Notes: generated by a model from the sequence alone, not told the origin. A stretch of 64,000 nt of DNA from VRUE01 sp963816785 (GCA_963816785.1 CAWFLL010000004.1:124001-188000), one strand, 5' to 3'; counted from the first letter of the stretch, positions 1 to 10,222 are shown. Numbers and translations are program-made.

Positions 1-1175
1 CCCTTGAGGATCGCCAGCCCGCCCTCTTTCTTGAGCGGGTCGTCGAGGGGGCGCACGACCTCCTGGCCGGGGGCCTCGGTCGCCTCGGCGGCGACCTCGC
101 CGATCGTCTGCCCGGTCACGGTCAGCGCGTCGGTGTGGAGGCTGCCTGCCTCGGCGAGGCGACTGAGGATCACCGGGACGCCCCCGGCGGCGTAGAGGTC
201 GGTGGCGACGAAGCGGCCACCCGGCTTGAGGTCGGCAAGGAGCGGCGTCGCGCGGGAGATCCGCTCGAAGTCGTCCATCGAGAGCTCGATGTCGAGCTCG
301 TGGGCGAGCGCGATCAGGTGCAGGACGCCGTTGGTCGAGCCCCCCGACGCGCAGATGCAGGCGATCGCGTTCTCGAGCGAGTCGCGGGTGATGATCCTGC
401 TCGGCCTCAGGTCCTCGACCAGCACCTTCAGCACCAGCTCGCCGATCCGCTCGGCGACCGTCCCCTTCTCCTCGTCTTCGGCCGGCACCATCGCCGAGCC
501 ACCGGCGCTGACCCCGAGGGCCTCGAAGGCGCAGGCCATCGTGTTGGCGGTGAACTGGCCGCCGCAGGCGCCGGCGCCGGGGCTGGCCACGCCCTCGAGC
601 TCGTTCAGTTCCTCGTCGCTGATGTCGCCGCTGTTGTGGGCGCCGATCGCCTCGAAGATGTCGAGGATCGTGACGTCGCGGCCATGCCAGTGGCCCGGTG
701 CGATCGAGCCGCCGTAGAGCACGACGGAGGGAATGTCGAGGCGGGCCAGCGCCATCGCGCAGCCGGGGATCGTCTTGTCGCAGGCGCAGAGGGCGACGAT
801 CGCGTCGAACTGGTAGCCGCGGGCCATCAGCTCGATCGAGTCGGCGATCACCTCGCGGCTGACCAGCGAGGCCTTCATCCCCTGCGTCCCCATCGTCACC
901 CCGTCGGAGACGGCGACGGTGTTGAACTCCATCGGCGTCCCCCCCGCCGCACGCACGCCCTCTTTCACATACTCGGCAAGCCCCCGCAGGTGGAAGTTGC
1001 AGGGCATCGCCTCGGTCCAGGTGTTGGCGATCCCGATCGTCGGTCGGCTGAGGGCGTCGTCGTCGAACCCGATCCCCTTCATATAGGCGCGCGAGTGGGC
1101 GCGGTCGGGACCGTCGAAGACCGTGCTCGAGCGTGGGCGGGGAAGGCTGGTGGCGGTCTTTCCGTTGGAGCTCAT
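1..1175 (-). CDS. ilvD: dihydroxy-acid dehydratase, C-terminus cut off by the window edge
   Basis: This is the IlvD/Edd family iron-sulfur dehydratase that converts 2,3-dihydroxy-3-methylbutanoate (and the methylpentanoate homologue) to the 2-keto acid in branched-chain amino acid synthesis. About 391 of the usual 560 or so residues are present. The N-terminus MSSNGKTATSLPR leads into the family landmarks 'GIANTWTEAMPCNFHL', 'MGTQGMKASLVSREVIADS', 'CDKTIPGCAMAL' and 'CICASGGSTN', so the Fe-S and Mg-binding cysteine regions are intact. The ATG at 1175 begins 10 bases after the thiD stop, suggesting co-transcription. The frame is open to the window edge; the rest of the gene lies outside. Confidence 0.95.
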   Translation of the reverse strand, partial: MSSNGKTATSLPRPRSSTVFDGPDRAHSRAYMKGIGFDDDALSRPTIGIANTWTEAMPCNFHLRGLAEYVKEGVRAAGGTPMEFNTVAVSDGVTMGTQGMKASLVSREVIADSIELMARGYQFDAIVALCACDKTIPGCAMALARLDIPSVVLYGGSIAPGHWHGRDVTILDIFEAIGAHNSGDISDEELNELEGVASPGAGACGGQFTANTMACAFEALGVSAGGSAMVPAEDEEKGTVAERIGELVLKVLVEDLRPSRIITRDSLENAIACICASGGSTNGVLHLIALAHELDIELSMDDFERISRATPLLADLKPGGRFVATDLYAAGGVPVILSRLAEAGSLHTDALTVTGQTIGEVAAEATEAPGQEVVRPLDDPLKKEGGLAILK

Positions 1176-1185
1176 TCAGGCAAAT

Positions 1186-1998
<813 letters not shown>

Positions 1999-2008
1999 AC
2001 CGGGCAGC

Positions 2009-3151
2009 CTAGTCCGCGGCCACCGGGTCCTCCGGAGCCCGTAGGGTCGTGCGCAGATAGACGCCGACCAGCGAGCAGGAGACGTAGCCCCTCGACTCGA
2101 GCGTGGCGAGCGCGGCGGCGGCGTCGGCACCGGAGAGGTCAAGCGCTGCGGCGATCGCGTCGCAGGTCTCCTCGCCCCTCTCCACCGCCCCGAGCACCTC
2201 GAGCAGGTCCGGCTCGAGGGGCGGCCCGAGGCGGTCCAGCCGCCTGGCTCCCGGCCCCAGCATCGCGTCGAGCACGTCCTGGGCGTCGCGCACCACGCAG
2301 GCGCCGCCGGCGAGGAGGTTGTTGGCGCCGGCGGAGAGCCGCGACCCGACCGGCCCCGGCACCGCCCCGAGGTCGCGGCCGAGGTCGGCCGCTAGATCGG
2401 CCGTGATCAGCGAGCCCGAGCGCTCCGCCGCCTCGACCACGACCGTCATCCCCGCCAGCGCCGCCATGATCCGGTTGCGCGCCGGGAAGGTCCAGCGCCA
2501 GGCGCCGGTGCCGGGCGGCAGCTCGGAGAGGATGAGGCCGAGCTCGCCGATCCGCCGCCAGAGGGAGCGGTGGGCCGCGGGATAGGAGACGTCGGGCCCG
2601 CAGCCGAGCACGGCGACGGTGAGGCCGGCTGCCTCGAGCGCACCCCGGTGCGCGCAGGCGTCGATCCCGAAGGCGAGGCCGCTGACGACGACCTGGCCGG
2701 CCGCGGCCAGCTCGCGGCCGAGCTCGCGCGCCACCTCGCGGCCGTAGGAGCTGGCGCGGCGGGCGCCGACGATGGTGACCGCCGCCTCGGGTTCCAACTG
2801 CACGAGCAGCGCCGGATCGCCACGGCCGATCAGCGCCCACGGGGCGTCGGCCGCGTCCTCGAGCCCGGCCGGGTAGTGGGGGTCGTGGCGGCAACAGGCC
2901 CAGCACTCGGCGGCGAGGAGGTCGGCCCGGAGCCGTCGCTCGGGCAGGCTCTCCACCTGCTCGAGCACCTGGGCGGCGCTCTGCGGCGCCGCGGCCGCGA
3001 CCAGGTCCCGATTGGAGAGGCGCAGGAGCTCCGGCGAGCGCGAGCCCGGCGCGCCGGTCGCGATCTTCTCGATGTGGGGGGCGAGCTGGGCGAGCAGCCA
3101 GGACCGGCGCAGGCATTCCGGGCACGCCTCGGGACCGCGGCGGTCACTCAC
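2009..3151 (-). CDS. dprA: DNA-processing protein DprA
   Basis: DprA/Smf binds incoming single-stranded DNA and loads RecA during natural transformation. The 380 aa product has a cysteine-bearing N-terminal region (CPECLRR; CWACCRHDPHYP) followed by the Rossmann-like DprA domain with 'IVGARRASSYGREVA', 'SGLAFGIDACAH', 'GCGPDVSYPAAHRSL' and 'FPARNRIMAALA', then a C-terminal winged-helix-like segment (residues ~300-370). The GTG start at 3151 overlaps the comM stop by 8 bases, so translation is probably coupled. Pairing with comM is the usual arrangement for these competence-associated genes. Confidence 0.93.
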   Translation of the reverse strand: MSDRRGPEACPECLRRSWLLAQLAPHIEKIATGAPGSRSPELLRLSNRDLVAAAAPQSAAQVLEQVESLPERRLRADLLAAECWACCRHDPHYPAGLEDAADAPWALIGRGDPALLVQLEPEAAVTIVGARRASSYGREVARELGRELAAAGQVVVSGLAFGIDACAHRGALEAAGLTVAVLGCGPDVSYPAAHRSLWRRIGELGLILSELPPGTGAWRWTFPARNRIMAALAGMTVVVEAAERSGSLITADLAADLGRDLGAVPGPVGSRLSAGANNLLAGGACVVRDAQDVLDAMLGPGARRLDRLGPPLEPDLLEVLGAVERGEETCDAIAAALDLSGADAAAALATLESRGYVSCSLVGVYLRTTLRAPEDPVAAD

Positions 3152-4637
3152 GGTCCCGCCTCCGCAGCTGCAGGGCCTGCGCCATCTGGTCGCGGTCGAC
3201 CGCCTCGTCACCGGCCAGGTCGGCGACGGTGCGCGCCAGCCTCAGGACCCTGTCATGGGCCCGGCCGCTGAGCCTCCGGCGCGAGTAGGACTCCGCCAAC
3301 AGGGCCGCCGCGTCCCTGGAGATCTCACACTCCCGCGCCTCGGCGGGGGTCATGTCGGCGTTGCACCGGCCCGGCCCGAGCCGCCCTTCCTGCCGCTCTC
3401 GCGCCGCCACCACCCGCTCGCGGACCGGCGCCGAGGCCTCTCCCGCCTCGCCCGCGATCTCGCTCGCGCTCGGCTGGCGGACCGGCGCCAGGATGTCGAT
3501 CCGGTCGGCGAGCGCGCCGCTGAGGCGGCCCTGGTAGCGGCGCACGTCGAGCGGCGGGCAGGTGCAATCGGGGTCCGCCTCGCCGCGGCCACAGGGGCAC
3601 GGGTTGGCCGCGGCAACCAGCATGAACCGGCACGGCAGCCGCCGGGTCACGCCGGCTCGGGCAATCGAGACCCAGCCGCTCTCGAGCGGCGCCCGCAGCG
3701 CCTCCAGCGTGTCGCGGCGAAACTCGCAGAGCTCGTCGAGGAAGAGCACCCCGCGGTGGGCCATCGTCGCCTCCCCGGGGCCGGGAGGGTTGCCCCCTCC
3801 GACCAGCGCCGCCGGGCTCATCGTGTGGTGCGGGGCCCGGAACGGCCTGCCGCCGACCGGGCAGCCGTTGAGCCGGCCGCAGGCGCTGGCTATCCGTGCC
3901 ACCTCGAGCGCCTCGACGGGGGCGAGCGGCGGCAGGACCGAGGGCAGGCGGGTTGCCGCGAGGGACTTGCCCGCCCCCGGCGGGCCGATGATCAGCAGGC
4001 TGTGGCCGCCCGCAGCGCCGACCTCGAGCGCGTAGCGGAGGTGGCGCTGGCCGCGCAGGTCGGCGAGGTCCGGCGCGCCGGCGGCGCTGGGCTGAAGCGG
4101 CATCGGCGCCGGGCGCTCGGCGACCGGGCCTCCCGCCGCCAGCTCGGTCAGCTGCCCGAGGCTCTCGATCGGGATCACCTCGATCCCCTCCACCAGCGCC
4201 GCCTCGGGGCCGTTCGCGGCGGGGACGACGATCGATTCCTCGCCGACCTCGCGAGCCGCCTCGGCGATCGCGAGCGCGCCGGGCACGGGCCGGATCGAGC
4301 CGTCGAGGGCCAGCTCGCCGACCATCGCCACTCGCCGTGGCTCCGCCCAGGTCAACTGGCCCGATGCCGTCAGCAGCGCGGCGGCCATCGGCAGGTCGAG
4401 GCCGGGCCCGGCCTTGCGCACGCTGGCCGGAGCGAGGTTGGCGACGATCCGCCGCAGTGGGAACTCGAAGCCGCAGTTGGTGATCGCCGCCCGCACCCGC
4501 TCGCGGGCCTCCCTGACGGCTGTATCGGGAAGGCCCACCACCGAGAACGCGGGCAGGCCGCGGCGCACGTCGAGCTCCACCCGGACCGGGCGGGCGGAGA
4601 TGCCATCGAGCGTGAATGTCCGTGAGGTGGCGAGGAT
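3144..4637 (-). CDS. comM: Mg chelatase-like AAA ATPase ComM/YifB, start codon unclear
   Basis: ComM is a hexameric branch-migration helicase used in transformation; YifB homologues are widespread. Visible parts are the N-terminal Lon-S5-like domain ('ELDVRRGLPAFSVVGLPD'), Walker A 'GPPGAGKS', Walker B region 'GVLFLDELCEFRRD', and a cysteine-rich 'CPCGRGEADPDCTCP' segment before the C-terminal domain. The first ordinary start in frame is GTG at 4580, but family similarity (ILATSRTFTLDGISARPVRV) continues upstream to about 4637, where the codon is ATC, with a CTG at 4646 and then a stop. Beginning near 4637 gives 497 aa, the normal family length. The start is either non-canonical or a base is misread. 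Confidence 0.88.
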   Translation of the reverse strand: MLATSRTFTLDGISARPVRVELDVRRGLPAFSVVGLPDTAVREARERVRAAITNCGFEFPLRRIVANLAPASVRKAGPGLDLPMAAALLTASGQLTWAEPRRVAMVGELALDGSIRPVPGALAIAEAAREVGEESIVVPAANGPEAALVEGIEVIPIESLGQLTELAAGGPVAERPAPMPLQPSAAGAPDLADLRGQRHLRYALEVGAAGGHSLLIIGPPGAGKSLAATRLPSVLPPLAPVEALEVARIASACGRLNGCPVGGRPFRAPHHTMSPAALVGGGNPPGPGEATMAHRGVLFLDELCEFRRDTLEALRAPLESGWVSIARAGVTRRLPCRFMLVAAANPCPCGRGEADPDCTCPPLDVRRYQGRLSGALADRIDILAPVRQPSASEIAGEAGEASAPVRERVVAARERQEGRLGPGRCNADMTPAEARECEISRDAAALLAESYSRRRLSGRAHDRVLRLARTVADLAGDEAVDRDQMAQALQLRRRDRE

Positions 4638-4794
4638 GCCCTGCAGGTTGGCCGGCCCCGACGCGCGGGTGGCGCGCTGTTCTCAAGAAGTCCCCACCCC
4701 CGATGTGCCGAGACAATCAACGCCCAGCTCGGGTCTCACTCTCCTTGCATTCCGCGCGACACCTGCGCGGGCGCTGGCCCTAGTGTCGGCGGCG

Positions 4795-5172
4795 ATGACC
4801 GTCGCCCGCCAGCGAATCGGACGCCGGGCCGAGGAGCTGGTCGCGGCGCGGCTTGCGGCGGCCGGCTGGACAATCGTCGAGCGCAACGCCCGCACCCGCC
4901 TCGGCGAGCTCGACATCGTCGCCCTCGACGGGCGAGCGCTGGTCTTCGTCGAGGTGAAGGCGGGCCGCGCCGGCGCCGGATCAGGGCCCGAGCGACCGGC
5001 GCTGGCGGTCGACGCGAGGAAGAGGCTCCGAATCCGCCGCGTCGCCACCGCGTGGATGGCGACTCGGCGCGGCGCGCCCCCCTACGGCGAGATCCGCTTC
5101 GACGTCGTCGGCGTCACCTTTGACGGCAGCCATCGCTGCCTCCACATCGAGCACATCCAAGGGGCCTTCTGA
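4795..5172 (+). CDS. yraN: YraN/UPF0102 family endonuclease-like protein
   Basis: This 125 aa protein belongs to the UPF0102 family, small restriction-endonuclease-fold proteins of uncertain function that usually neighbour rnhB and comM. The core reads 'GRRAEELVAARLAAAGW' followed by 'GELDIVALDGRALVFVEVK', which gives the E...D...ExK nuclease-like motif. The ATG at 4795 follows a divergent 150-base gap from comM. It is the only plus-strand gene in the first 17 kb, and it converges on rnhB with a palindromic repeat between them. Family assignment is firm; the biochemical role is not known. Confidence 0.88.
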   Translation: MTVARQRIGRRAEELVAARLAAAGWTIVERNARTRLGELDIVALDGRALVFVEVKAGRAGAGSGPERPALAVDARKRLRIRRVATAWMATRRGAPPYGEIRFDVVGVTFDGSHRCLHIEHIQGAF

Positions 5173-5179
5173 GAGCGGT

Positions 5180-5277
5180 TGACGTGCGTGGCCAAGCAGA
5201 TCAAGGACGCAGGGAGCGCGGCGTGCTCTGCACGCGAGCGACCGAGGACGCAGAGATGCGCCGAGCCACGCACGTCA
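5180..5277. repeat. inverted-repeat element between convergent yraN and rnhB
   Basis: Perfect 12-base arms, TGACGTGCGTGG at 5180-5191 and CCACGCACGTCA at 5266-5277, enclose about 74 bases with internal direct repeats of GGACGCAG. The right arm contains the rnhB stop codon. Position between convergent genes suits a two-way transcription end, but there is no T-run on either side. It resembles the palindromic junction repeats found elsewhere in the window, although its core is divergent. Confidence 0.6.
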
Positions 5278-5922
5278 CCCGGAGAGCTCGAGCTGGCTGT
5301 AGGCGACCGACTGGAAGGAGCGCCGGTGCAACGGCGAGATCCCGATCCGCTCGATCGCCGCCCGGTGCTCGGGGGTCGAGTAGCCGACGTGCTCCTCGAA
5401 TCCCCAGCCTGGATGCTGGCTGGCCACCCTGTGCATGTAGCGGTCGCGGGTGACCTTGGCCAGCACCGATGCGGCGGCGATCGCGGCGCTGGTCCCGTCG
5501 CCTTCGACCAGGGCGCGGTGCGGAACGGCGCAGTCGCGCAGGGAGAAGCCGTCGACGAGGCAGGTCACCTCCCGATCGGGCCGCAGTCCCTCCAGGGCGC
5601 TGGACAACGCCTCGAGGTTGGTCACGTGCAGGCCGCGGTCATCGATGCCGCGCACGCAGCGGACCACGACCGAGGCCCGGGCCGCGGCGCGGAGCACCGC
5701 CGGATACATCTCCTCGCGCCGCTCGGCGTCCATCTGCTTCGAGTCGTGCAGGCCGGCAAGGGTGAGCCGGTCAGAGCGCGAAAGGGACCCGTAGTCGATC
5801 AGCACCGCGGCCGCAACGAGCGGGCCCGCCAGGCAGCCGCGCCCAGCCTCATCGGCGCCGGCGACCAGCCGACTGCCGAGCGCCCGGTCGAAGGTGAACA
5901 GGCGCTGGGTCCGCGCCAGCAT
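5275..5922 (-). CDS. rnhB: ribonuclease HII
   Basis: RNase HII nicks RNA-DNA hybrids and starts ribonucleotide excision. The 215 aa product begins MLARTQRLFTFDRAL. Diagnostic motifs are 'AGADEAGRGCLAGPLVAAAV' (the catalytic DEAGRG), 'LHDSKQM', 'LVDGFS' and 'ASVLAKVTRDRYM'. The frame is open far upstream across lepB, so the ATG at 5922 was chosen because it gives the family length and lies after the lepB stop at 5954. It follows lepB in the conserved rplS-lepB-rnhB order. Confidence 0.94.
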   Translation of the reverse strand: MLARTQRLFTFDRALGSRLVAGADEAGRGCLAGPLVAAAVLIDYGSLSRSDRLTLAGLHDSKQMDAERREEMYPAVLRAAARASVVVRCVRGIDDRGLHVTNLEALSSALEGLRPDREVTCLVDGFSLRDCAVPHRALVEGDGTSAAIAAASVLAKVTRDRYMHRVASQHPGWGFEEHVGYSTPEHRAAIERIGISPLHRRSFQSVAYSQLELSG

Positions 5923-5953
5923 CCGGCGGCGCGTGCGCGAGGAGCCCCTTCGT

Positions 5954-6574
5954 CTAGAAGATCCCGACCCGGTCGGGAGGCCAGTAGGTGGCGAAGGCCT
6001 TGCCGATGATCCAGTCTCGGGGTACTGGCCCCCAGAACCGGCTGTCGTCGCTCGCCCCACGGTTGTCGCCCATCATGAAGTAATGGTCGGGTGGAATGGT
6101 TATCGGCTCCGGCAGGTCGCAGGCGCCGCCGTTGCCACAGGGGACGGTGTAGGGCTCATCCTTCTTCTCGACGCCGTTGACGACCGGATGGCCGTCGCGG
6201 ACGCTCAGCCTGTCGCCTGGGCCGGCGACTATCCGCTTGATGAAGTTCTGGCTGGAGCGGTCCGGCGTCGGCGTGTCGCACGCCTGACCGGCGGGATGTG
6301 GCGCCCCGCACTGGACGCCGTTGTCGGCTCCCGCCGGTGGGTGGAAGACGACGATGTCCCCGATCCCGGGGTCGGTGAAGTGGTAGAGGAAGCGGTTGAC
6401 CAGGACCCGCTGGCCGACGTCGAGCGTCGGCTCCATCGATTGCGACGGGATCTGGTACGGCTTGACGACGAAGGCCTGCAGCACCAGCGCGAGGCCGAGC
6501 GCCAGCGCGACGATGACGACGAGCTCGACCAGCCCCCCGGCCGTGCTCTGTGGTTTGGGGATCCGCGGATTCAG
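5954..6574 (-). CDS. lepB: signal peptidase I, probable CTG start
   Basis: Membrane-anchored type I signal peptidase that cleaves Sec and Tat signal peptides. Catalytic Ser lies in 'QIPSQSMEPTL' and catalytic Lys in 'NFIKRIVAGPGDRL'; box E is 'GDNRGASDDSRFWGPV'. The only ATG/GTG start (6484) would fall inside the transmembrane helix 'VELVVIVALALGLALVLQ'. Extending upstream gives the expected short cytoplasmic segment (LNPRIPKPQSTAGG) beginning at a CTG (6574-6572) that overlaps the rplS stop as CTGA, the same geometry as the common ATGA/GTGA couplings. That start gives 206 aa. Confidence 0.9.
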   Translation of the reverse strand: MNPRIPKPQSTAGGLVELVVIVALALGLALVLQAFVVKPYQIPSQSMEPTLDVGQRVLVNRFLYHFTDPGIGDIVVFHPPAGADNGVQCGAPHPAGQACDTPTPDRSSQNFIKRIVAGPGDRLSVRDGHPVVNGVEKKDEPYTVPCGNGGACDLPEPITIPPDHYFMMGDNRGASDDSRFWGPVPRDWIIGKAFATYWPPDRVGIF

Positions 6575-7293
6575 GCCGGGTCCTTGTCGGAGTCGTCGGA
6601 TTCCTCGCCCTCGGCAGTTTCAGCCGAATCCTCCTCGGCGGTCTCCTCCTCAGCCGCCGTCGAGGTCTCGGTCTCACTCGACTCGGGCTCCTCGGGCTCC
6701 AACGTCTCCGAATCCGGCTCCGAAGCCTCACTCTCGGCAACCGGCTCTGCCTCCGCCCCTGCATCGGCCCCCGCCTGGTCCTGCTCGGACTCCGTAGCCT
6801 CGCCCTCCGCAGGAGCCTCGCCCTCCTCCGTCTCCGGGGCCTCACCACGGTCGACCGCCTCGGCCTCATCGAGGGTGACGCCCTCGGCGTCGACGGCCTC
6901 CGGCTCGGCTGCCGCCGTCGGGGCCGAGATCAGCTCCTCGTCGATCCCCCAGCGCCGCTCGGCGACCCGGGCCGCCTTCCCGACCCGGCCGCGAAGGTAG
7001 TAGAGCTTCGCCCGCCGCACATCGCCGCGCGCGGCGATCTCGAGCTTTTCGATCTTCGGCGAGTGCAGGGGAAAGGTGCGCTCGACGCCGACGCCGAAGG
7101 ACTGCTTGCGGACGGTGAAGGTCTCACGTGCCCCCGAGCCCTGCCGCTTGAGGACGATCCCCTCGAAGACCTGGGTGCGGCGACGGCTGCCCTCGACGAC
7201 CTGGAAGTGGACGCGCACGCGATCGCCCGGCTCGAAGGGCGGGATCCCCTGCCGCTGCTGGCGGCGCTCGATGCTGTCGATCACACTGCTCAT
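6571..7293 (-). CDS. rplS: 50S ribosomal protein L19 with long acidic C-terminal extension
   Basis: Residues 1-117 or so are a complete L19: 'PPFEPGDRVRVHFQVVEG', 'RRRTQVFEGIVLKRQGSG', 'GVGVERTFPLHSPKI' and 'VRRAKLYYLRGRVGKAARV'. L19 normally ends near here at 110-120 aa. This product continues for another ~120 residues made almost wholly of Glu, Ala, Ser, Asp, Pro and Thr, giving 240 aa. The tail stays in one frame and stops 3 bases inside the lepB start, so it is not an obvious frameshift artefact. L19 sits at the 30S-50S bridge; the tail's role is unknown. Confidence 0.95.
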   Translation of the reverse strand: MSSVIDSIERRQQRQGIPPFEPGDRVRVHFQVVEGSRRRTQVFEGIVLKRQGSGARETFTVRKQSFGVGVERTFPLHSPKIEKLEIAARGDVRRAKLYYLRGRVGKAARVAERRWGIDEELISAPTAAAEPEAVDAEGVTLDEAEAVDRGEAPETEEGEAPAEGEATESEQDQAGADAGAEAEPVAESEASEPDSETLEPEEPESSETETSTAAEEETAEEDSAETAEGEESDDSDKDPA

Positions 7294-7365
7294 TGCTGTC
7301 TCTCGGCGCTCCGTAAAAAAGCCGCCGGAGCCCTGAAGAGGCGCCGCGCGGTTGCGGAATCGTAC

Positions 7366-8043
7366 CTACTCCGGGCCGCGGTCGAACTCTTCGGCCCGCG
7401 CCCTGCTCTGCTCGGCCCGCCAGCTGCGCACCCTCTCGTGATCACCGGAGACGAGCACCTCCGGCACCTCCCAGCCTCTGTAGGTGGGCGGCCGGGTGTA
7501 ATGCGGGTACTCCGGGGCGCCCTCGAGGACCCGGCTGAACGACTCCTCGACGGCGCTCTGCTCGTGACCGAGGGCGCCCGGCAGCTTCCGCATGACCACG
7601 TCCGCCAGGACCATTGCCGGCAGCTCCCCGCCGGCGAGGACGTATCGGCCGATCGAGACTTCCTCGTCGGCAAGATGCTCGTGGACGCGCTCGTCGAACC
7701 CCTCGTAGCGTCCGCAGAGGAGCGCCAGATGTGGCTCCCGGGTCAGCTGATCGGCGAGTTCGTCGTCGAGCATGCGCCCGGTCGGGGACAGGAGCACGAT
7801 CCGCGGCCTGACCCCGTCCGGATAGGCGGCCTGGAGCGCCGCGTCGACCACGTCGACCCGCAGCACCATCCCGGCTCCTCCACCGTAGGGAGCATCGTCG
7901 ACCTGGCCCGCGTTGAGCGGGGTCGTGTTGCGGTAGTTGAAGAGCCGGAGCTCGCTCCCATGGCCGAGCGCGTTCTGCACCGAGCGCTGCGACCGGAACC
8001 ACTCGAACGCCTCCGGGAACAGGGTGAAGATGTCGAGCTTCAA
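7366..8043 (-). CDS. trmD: tRNA (guanine-N1)-methyltransferase
   Basis: TrmD makes m1G37 in tRNA, preventing frameshifting. The 225 aa protein shows the SPOUT knot motifs 'MKLDIFTLFPEAFEWF', 'DDAPYGGGAGMVLRVD', 'LLCGRYEGFDERV' and 'EEVSIGRYVLAGGELPAM'. It begins one base after the khpA stop and precedes rplS by 72 bases. In most relatives rimM lies immediately upstream of trmD; here khpA abuts trmD directly and rimM is absent. Confidence 0.96.
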   Translation of the reverse strand: MKLDIFTLFPEAFEWFRSQRSVQNALGHGSELRLFNYRNTTPLNAGQVDDAPYGGGAGMVLRVDVVDAALQAAYPDGVRPRIVLLSPTGRMLDDELADQLTREPHLALLCGRYEGFDERVHEHLADEEVSIGRYVLAGGELPAMVLADVVMRKLPGALGHEQSAVEESFSRVLEGAPEYPHYTRPPTYRGWEVPEVLVSGDHERVRSWRAEQSRARAEEFDRGPE

Positions 8044-8044
8044 G

Positions 8045-8275
8045 CTAGTCGAGGATTTCGACGATCACGCGGCGGTCGATCCGCACCGCTGCGGCCTTGG
8101 CGATCGTCCGGATCGCGTTCGCCACCCGCCCGCCTTTGCCGATGACGCGGCCGAGGTCCTCCTCGGCGACCGTGATCTCATAGACCAGGTCCCCTTCCTC
8201 CTCGAGCTCCTCGACGACAACCGCTCCGGGATCCTCGACGAGCGCCCTGACGAGGAACTCGAGCAGCTCGGTCAT
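8045..8275 (-). CDS. khpA: KhpA-type KH-domain RNA-binding protein
   Basis: A 76 aa single KH-domain protein. The RNA-binding loop is 'VIGKGGRVANAIRTIAKAAA', matching the GxxG motif of KhpA, which pairs with KhpB/Jag and affects cell division and sRNA binding in other bacteria. Its place between rpsP and trmD is the standard one. A junction repeat lies directly upstream, starting 6 bases before its ATG. Confidence 0.93.
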   Translation of the reverse strand: MTELLEFLVRALVEDPGAVVVEELEEEGDLVYEITVAEEDLGRVIGKGGRVANAIRTIAKAAAVRIDRRVIVEILD

Positions 8276-8281
8276 CGCACC

Positions 8282-8345
8282 TGTTCGCGCTTCGCTCGCG
8301 GCGCGAAGTGCCAGATTGCGCTCATTTGGCTCGCTCCGCGCTCAT
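8282..8345 (-). repeat. junction repeat copy between rpsP and khpA
   Basis: One of the interspersed GCGCTTCGCTCGC...CAGAT...GCTCGCTCCGCGCTCAT repeats. It fills the 80-base gap between the rpsP stop and the khpA start, with its GCGCTTCG end facing the khpA start codon. The part GCGCTTCG / CGCGAAG can pair as a small hairpin. Confidence 0.75.
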
Positions 8346-8356
8346 CTGGGGTCCAT

Positions 8357-8611
8357 CTAGCTGCCGGAGGCTGCGATGCCCTTGGTGCGGAGCAGGGTGG
8401 CCACCGTCTCGGAGGGCTGTGCCCCGTGCTCGAGCCAGTGGCGTGCGCGCTCCTCGTCGAGCTCGATCGTCGAAGGCTCGGTCTGCGGGTCGTAGCGGCC
8501 GATCGTCTCGATCGTCCGCCCGTCACGCGGCGAGCGTTTGTCGGCGACGACGATCCGCCATATCGGGTTCTTCTTCGAACCCACCCGTCTGAGTCTGATT
8601 CTCACTGCCAT
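8357..8611 (-). CDS. rpsP: 30S ribosomal protein S16
   Basis: An 84 aa S16 starting MAVRIRLRRVGSKKNP, with 'YRIVVAD'-type core seen here as 'IWRIVVADKRSPRDGR' and 'IGRYDPQTEP'. The frame is open for 64 more codons upstream through the repeat cluster, but the ATG at 8611 matches the universal S16 N-terminus. S16 is a 30S assembly protein. It is followed by khpA and trmD, as in most bacteria. Confidence 0.97.
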   Translation of the reverse strand: MAVRIRLRRVGSKKNPIWRIVVADKRSPRDGRTIETIGRYDPQTEPSTIELDEERARHWLEHGAQPSETVATLLRTKGIAASGS

Positions 8612-8638
8612 AGGCCGGATCAGGGTACAGAACCAAGC

Positions 8639-8717
8639 GCCGCCTCCTCGGCTCCCGCTCGCGCGCGCCCAACATGACCGACAATCTCGCGCGCTCGTTC
8701 CCGCGTCCGGGGGCGGC
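8639..8717. repeat. palindromic junction repeat, diverged copy
   Basis: Arms GCCGCCTCC (8639-8647) and GGGGGCGGC (8709-8717) are complementary except for one position. The interior (CTCGGCTCCCGCTCGC... ...CGCTCGTTCCCGCG) matches the reverse complement of the copy at 53349-53428. It lies in the gap between rpsP and ffh. Confidence 0.55.
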
Positions 8718-8735
8718 TTGGTGTGCCCTGAGTGC

Positions 8736-8773
8736 CCGCGCATGCCCGGACGCGAAGCGGAGGACATGCGCGG
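8736..8773. repeat. short palindromic repeat, core deleted
   Basis: Arms CGCGCATG and CATGCGCG flank CCCGGACGCGAAGCGGAGGA. The inner flank GCATGCCCGGACGCG and the end GGAGGACATGC are identical to the two ends of the copy inside the flippase gene (31878-31979), so this looks like that element with its middle removed. Confidence 0.6.
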
Positions 8774-8799
8774 AATTGTTCGGGCCAGCCCCGCTCGCG

Positions 8800-10158
<1,359 letters not shown>

Positions 10159-10222
10159 CGCCCCAGCTTAGGGGCGAATCTGCCTTTGTACGTGCCCCGC
10201 ACGTACGAATGCAGTTTCGCGG

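Noticed and set aside
5922..6060. Longer rnhB start at 6060
   Set aside because: The extra 46 codons overlap lepB and have no similarity to RNase HII.
7315..7320. T6 run between trmD and rplS as a terminator or attenuator
   Set aside because: The preceding GC-rich sequence does not give a convincing stem; only the T-run is present.
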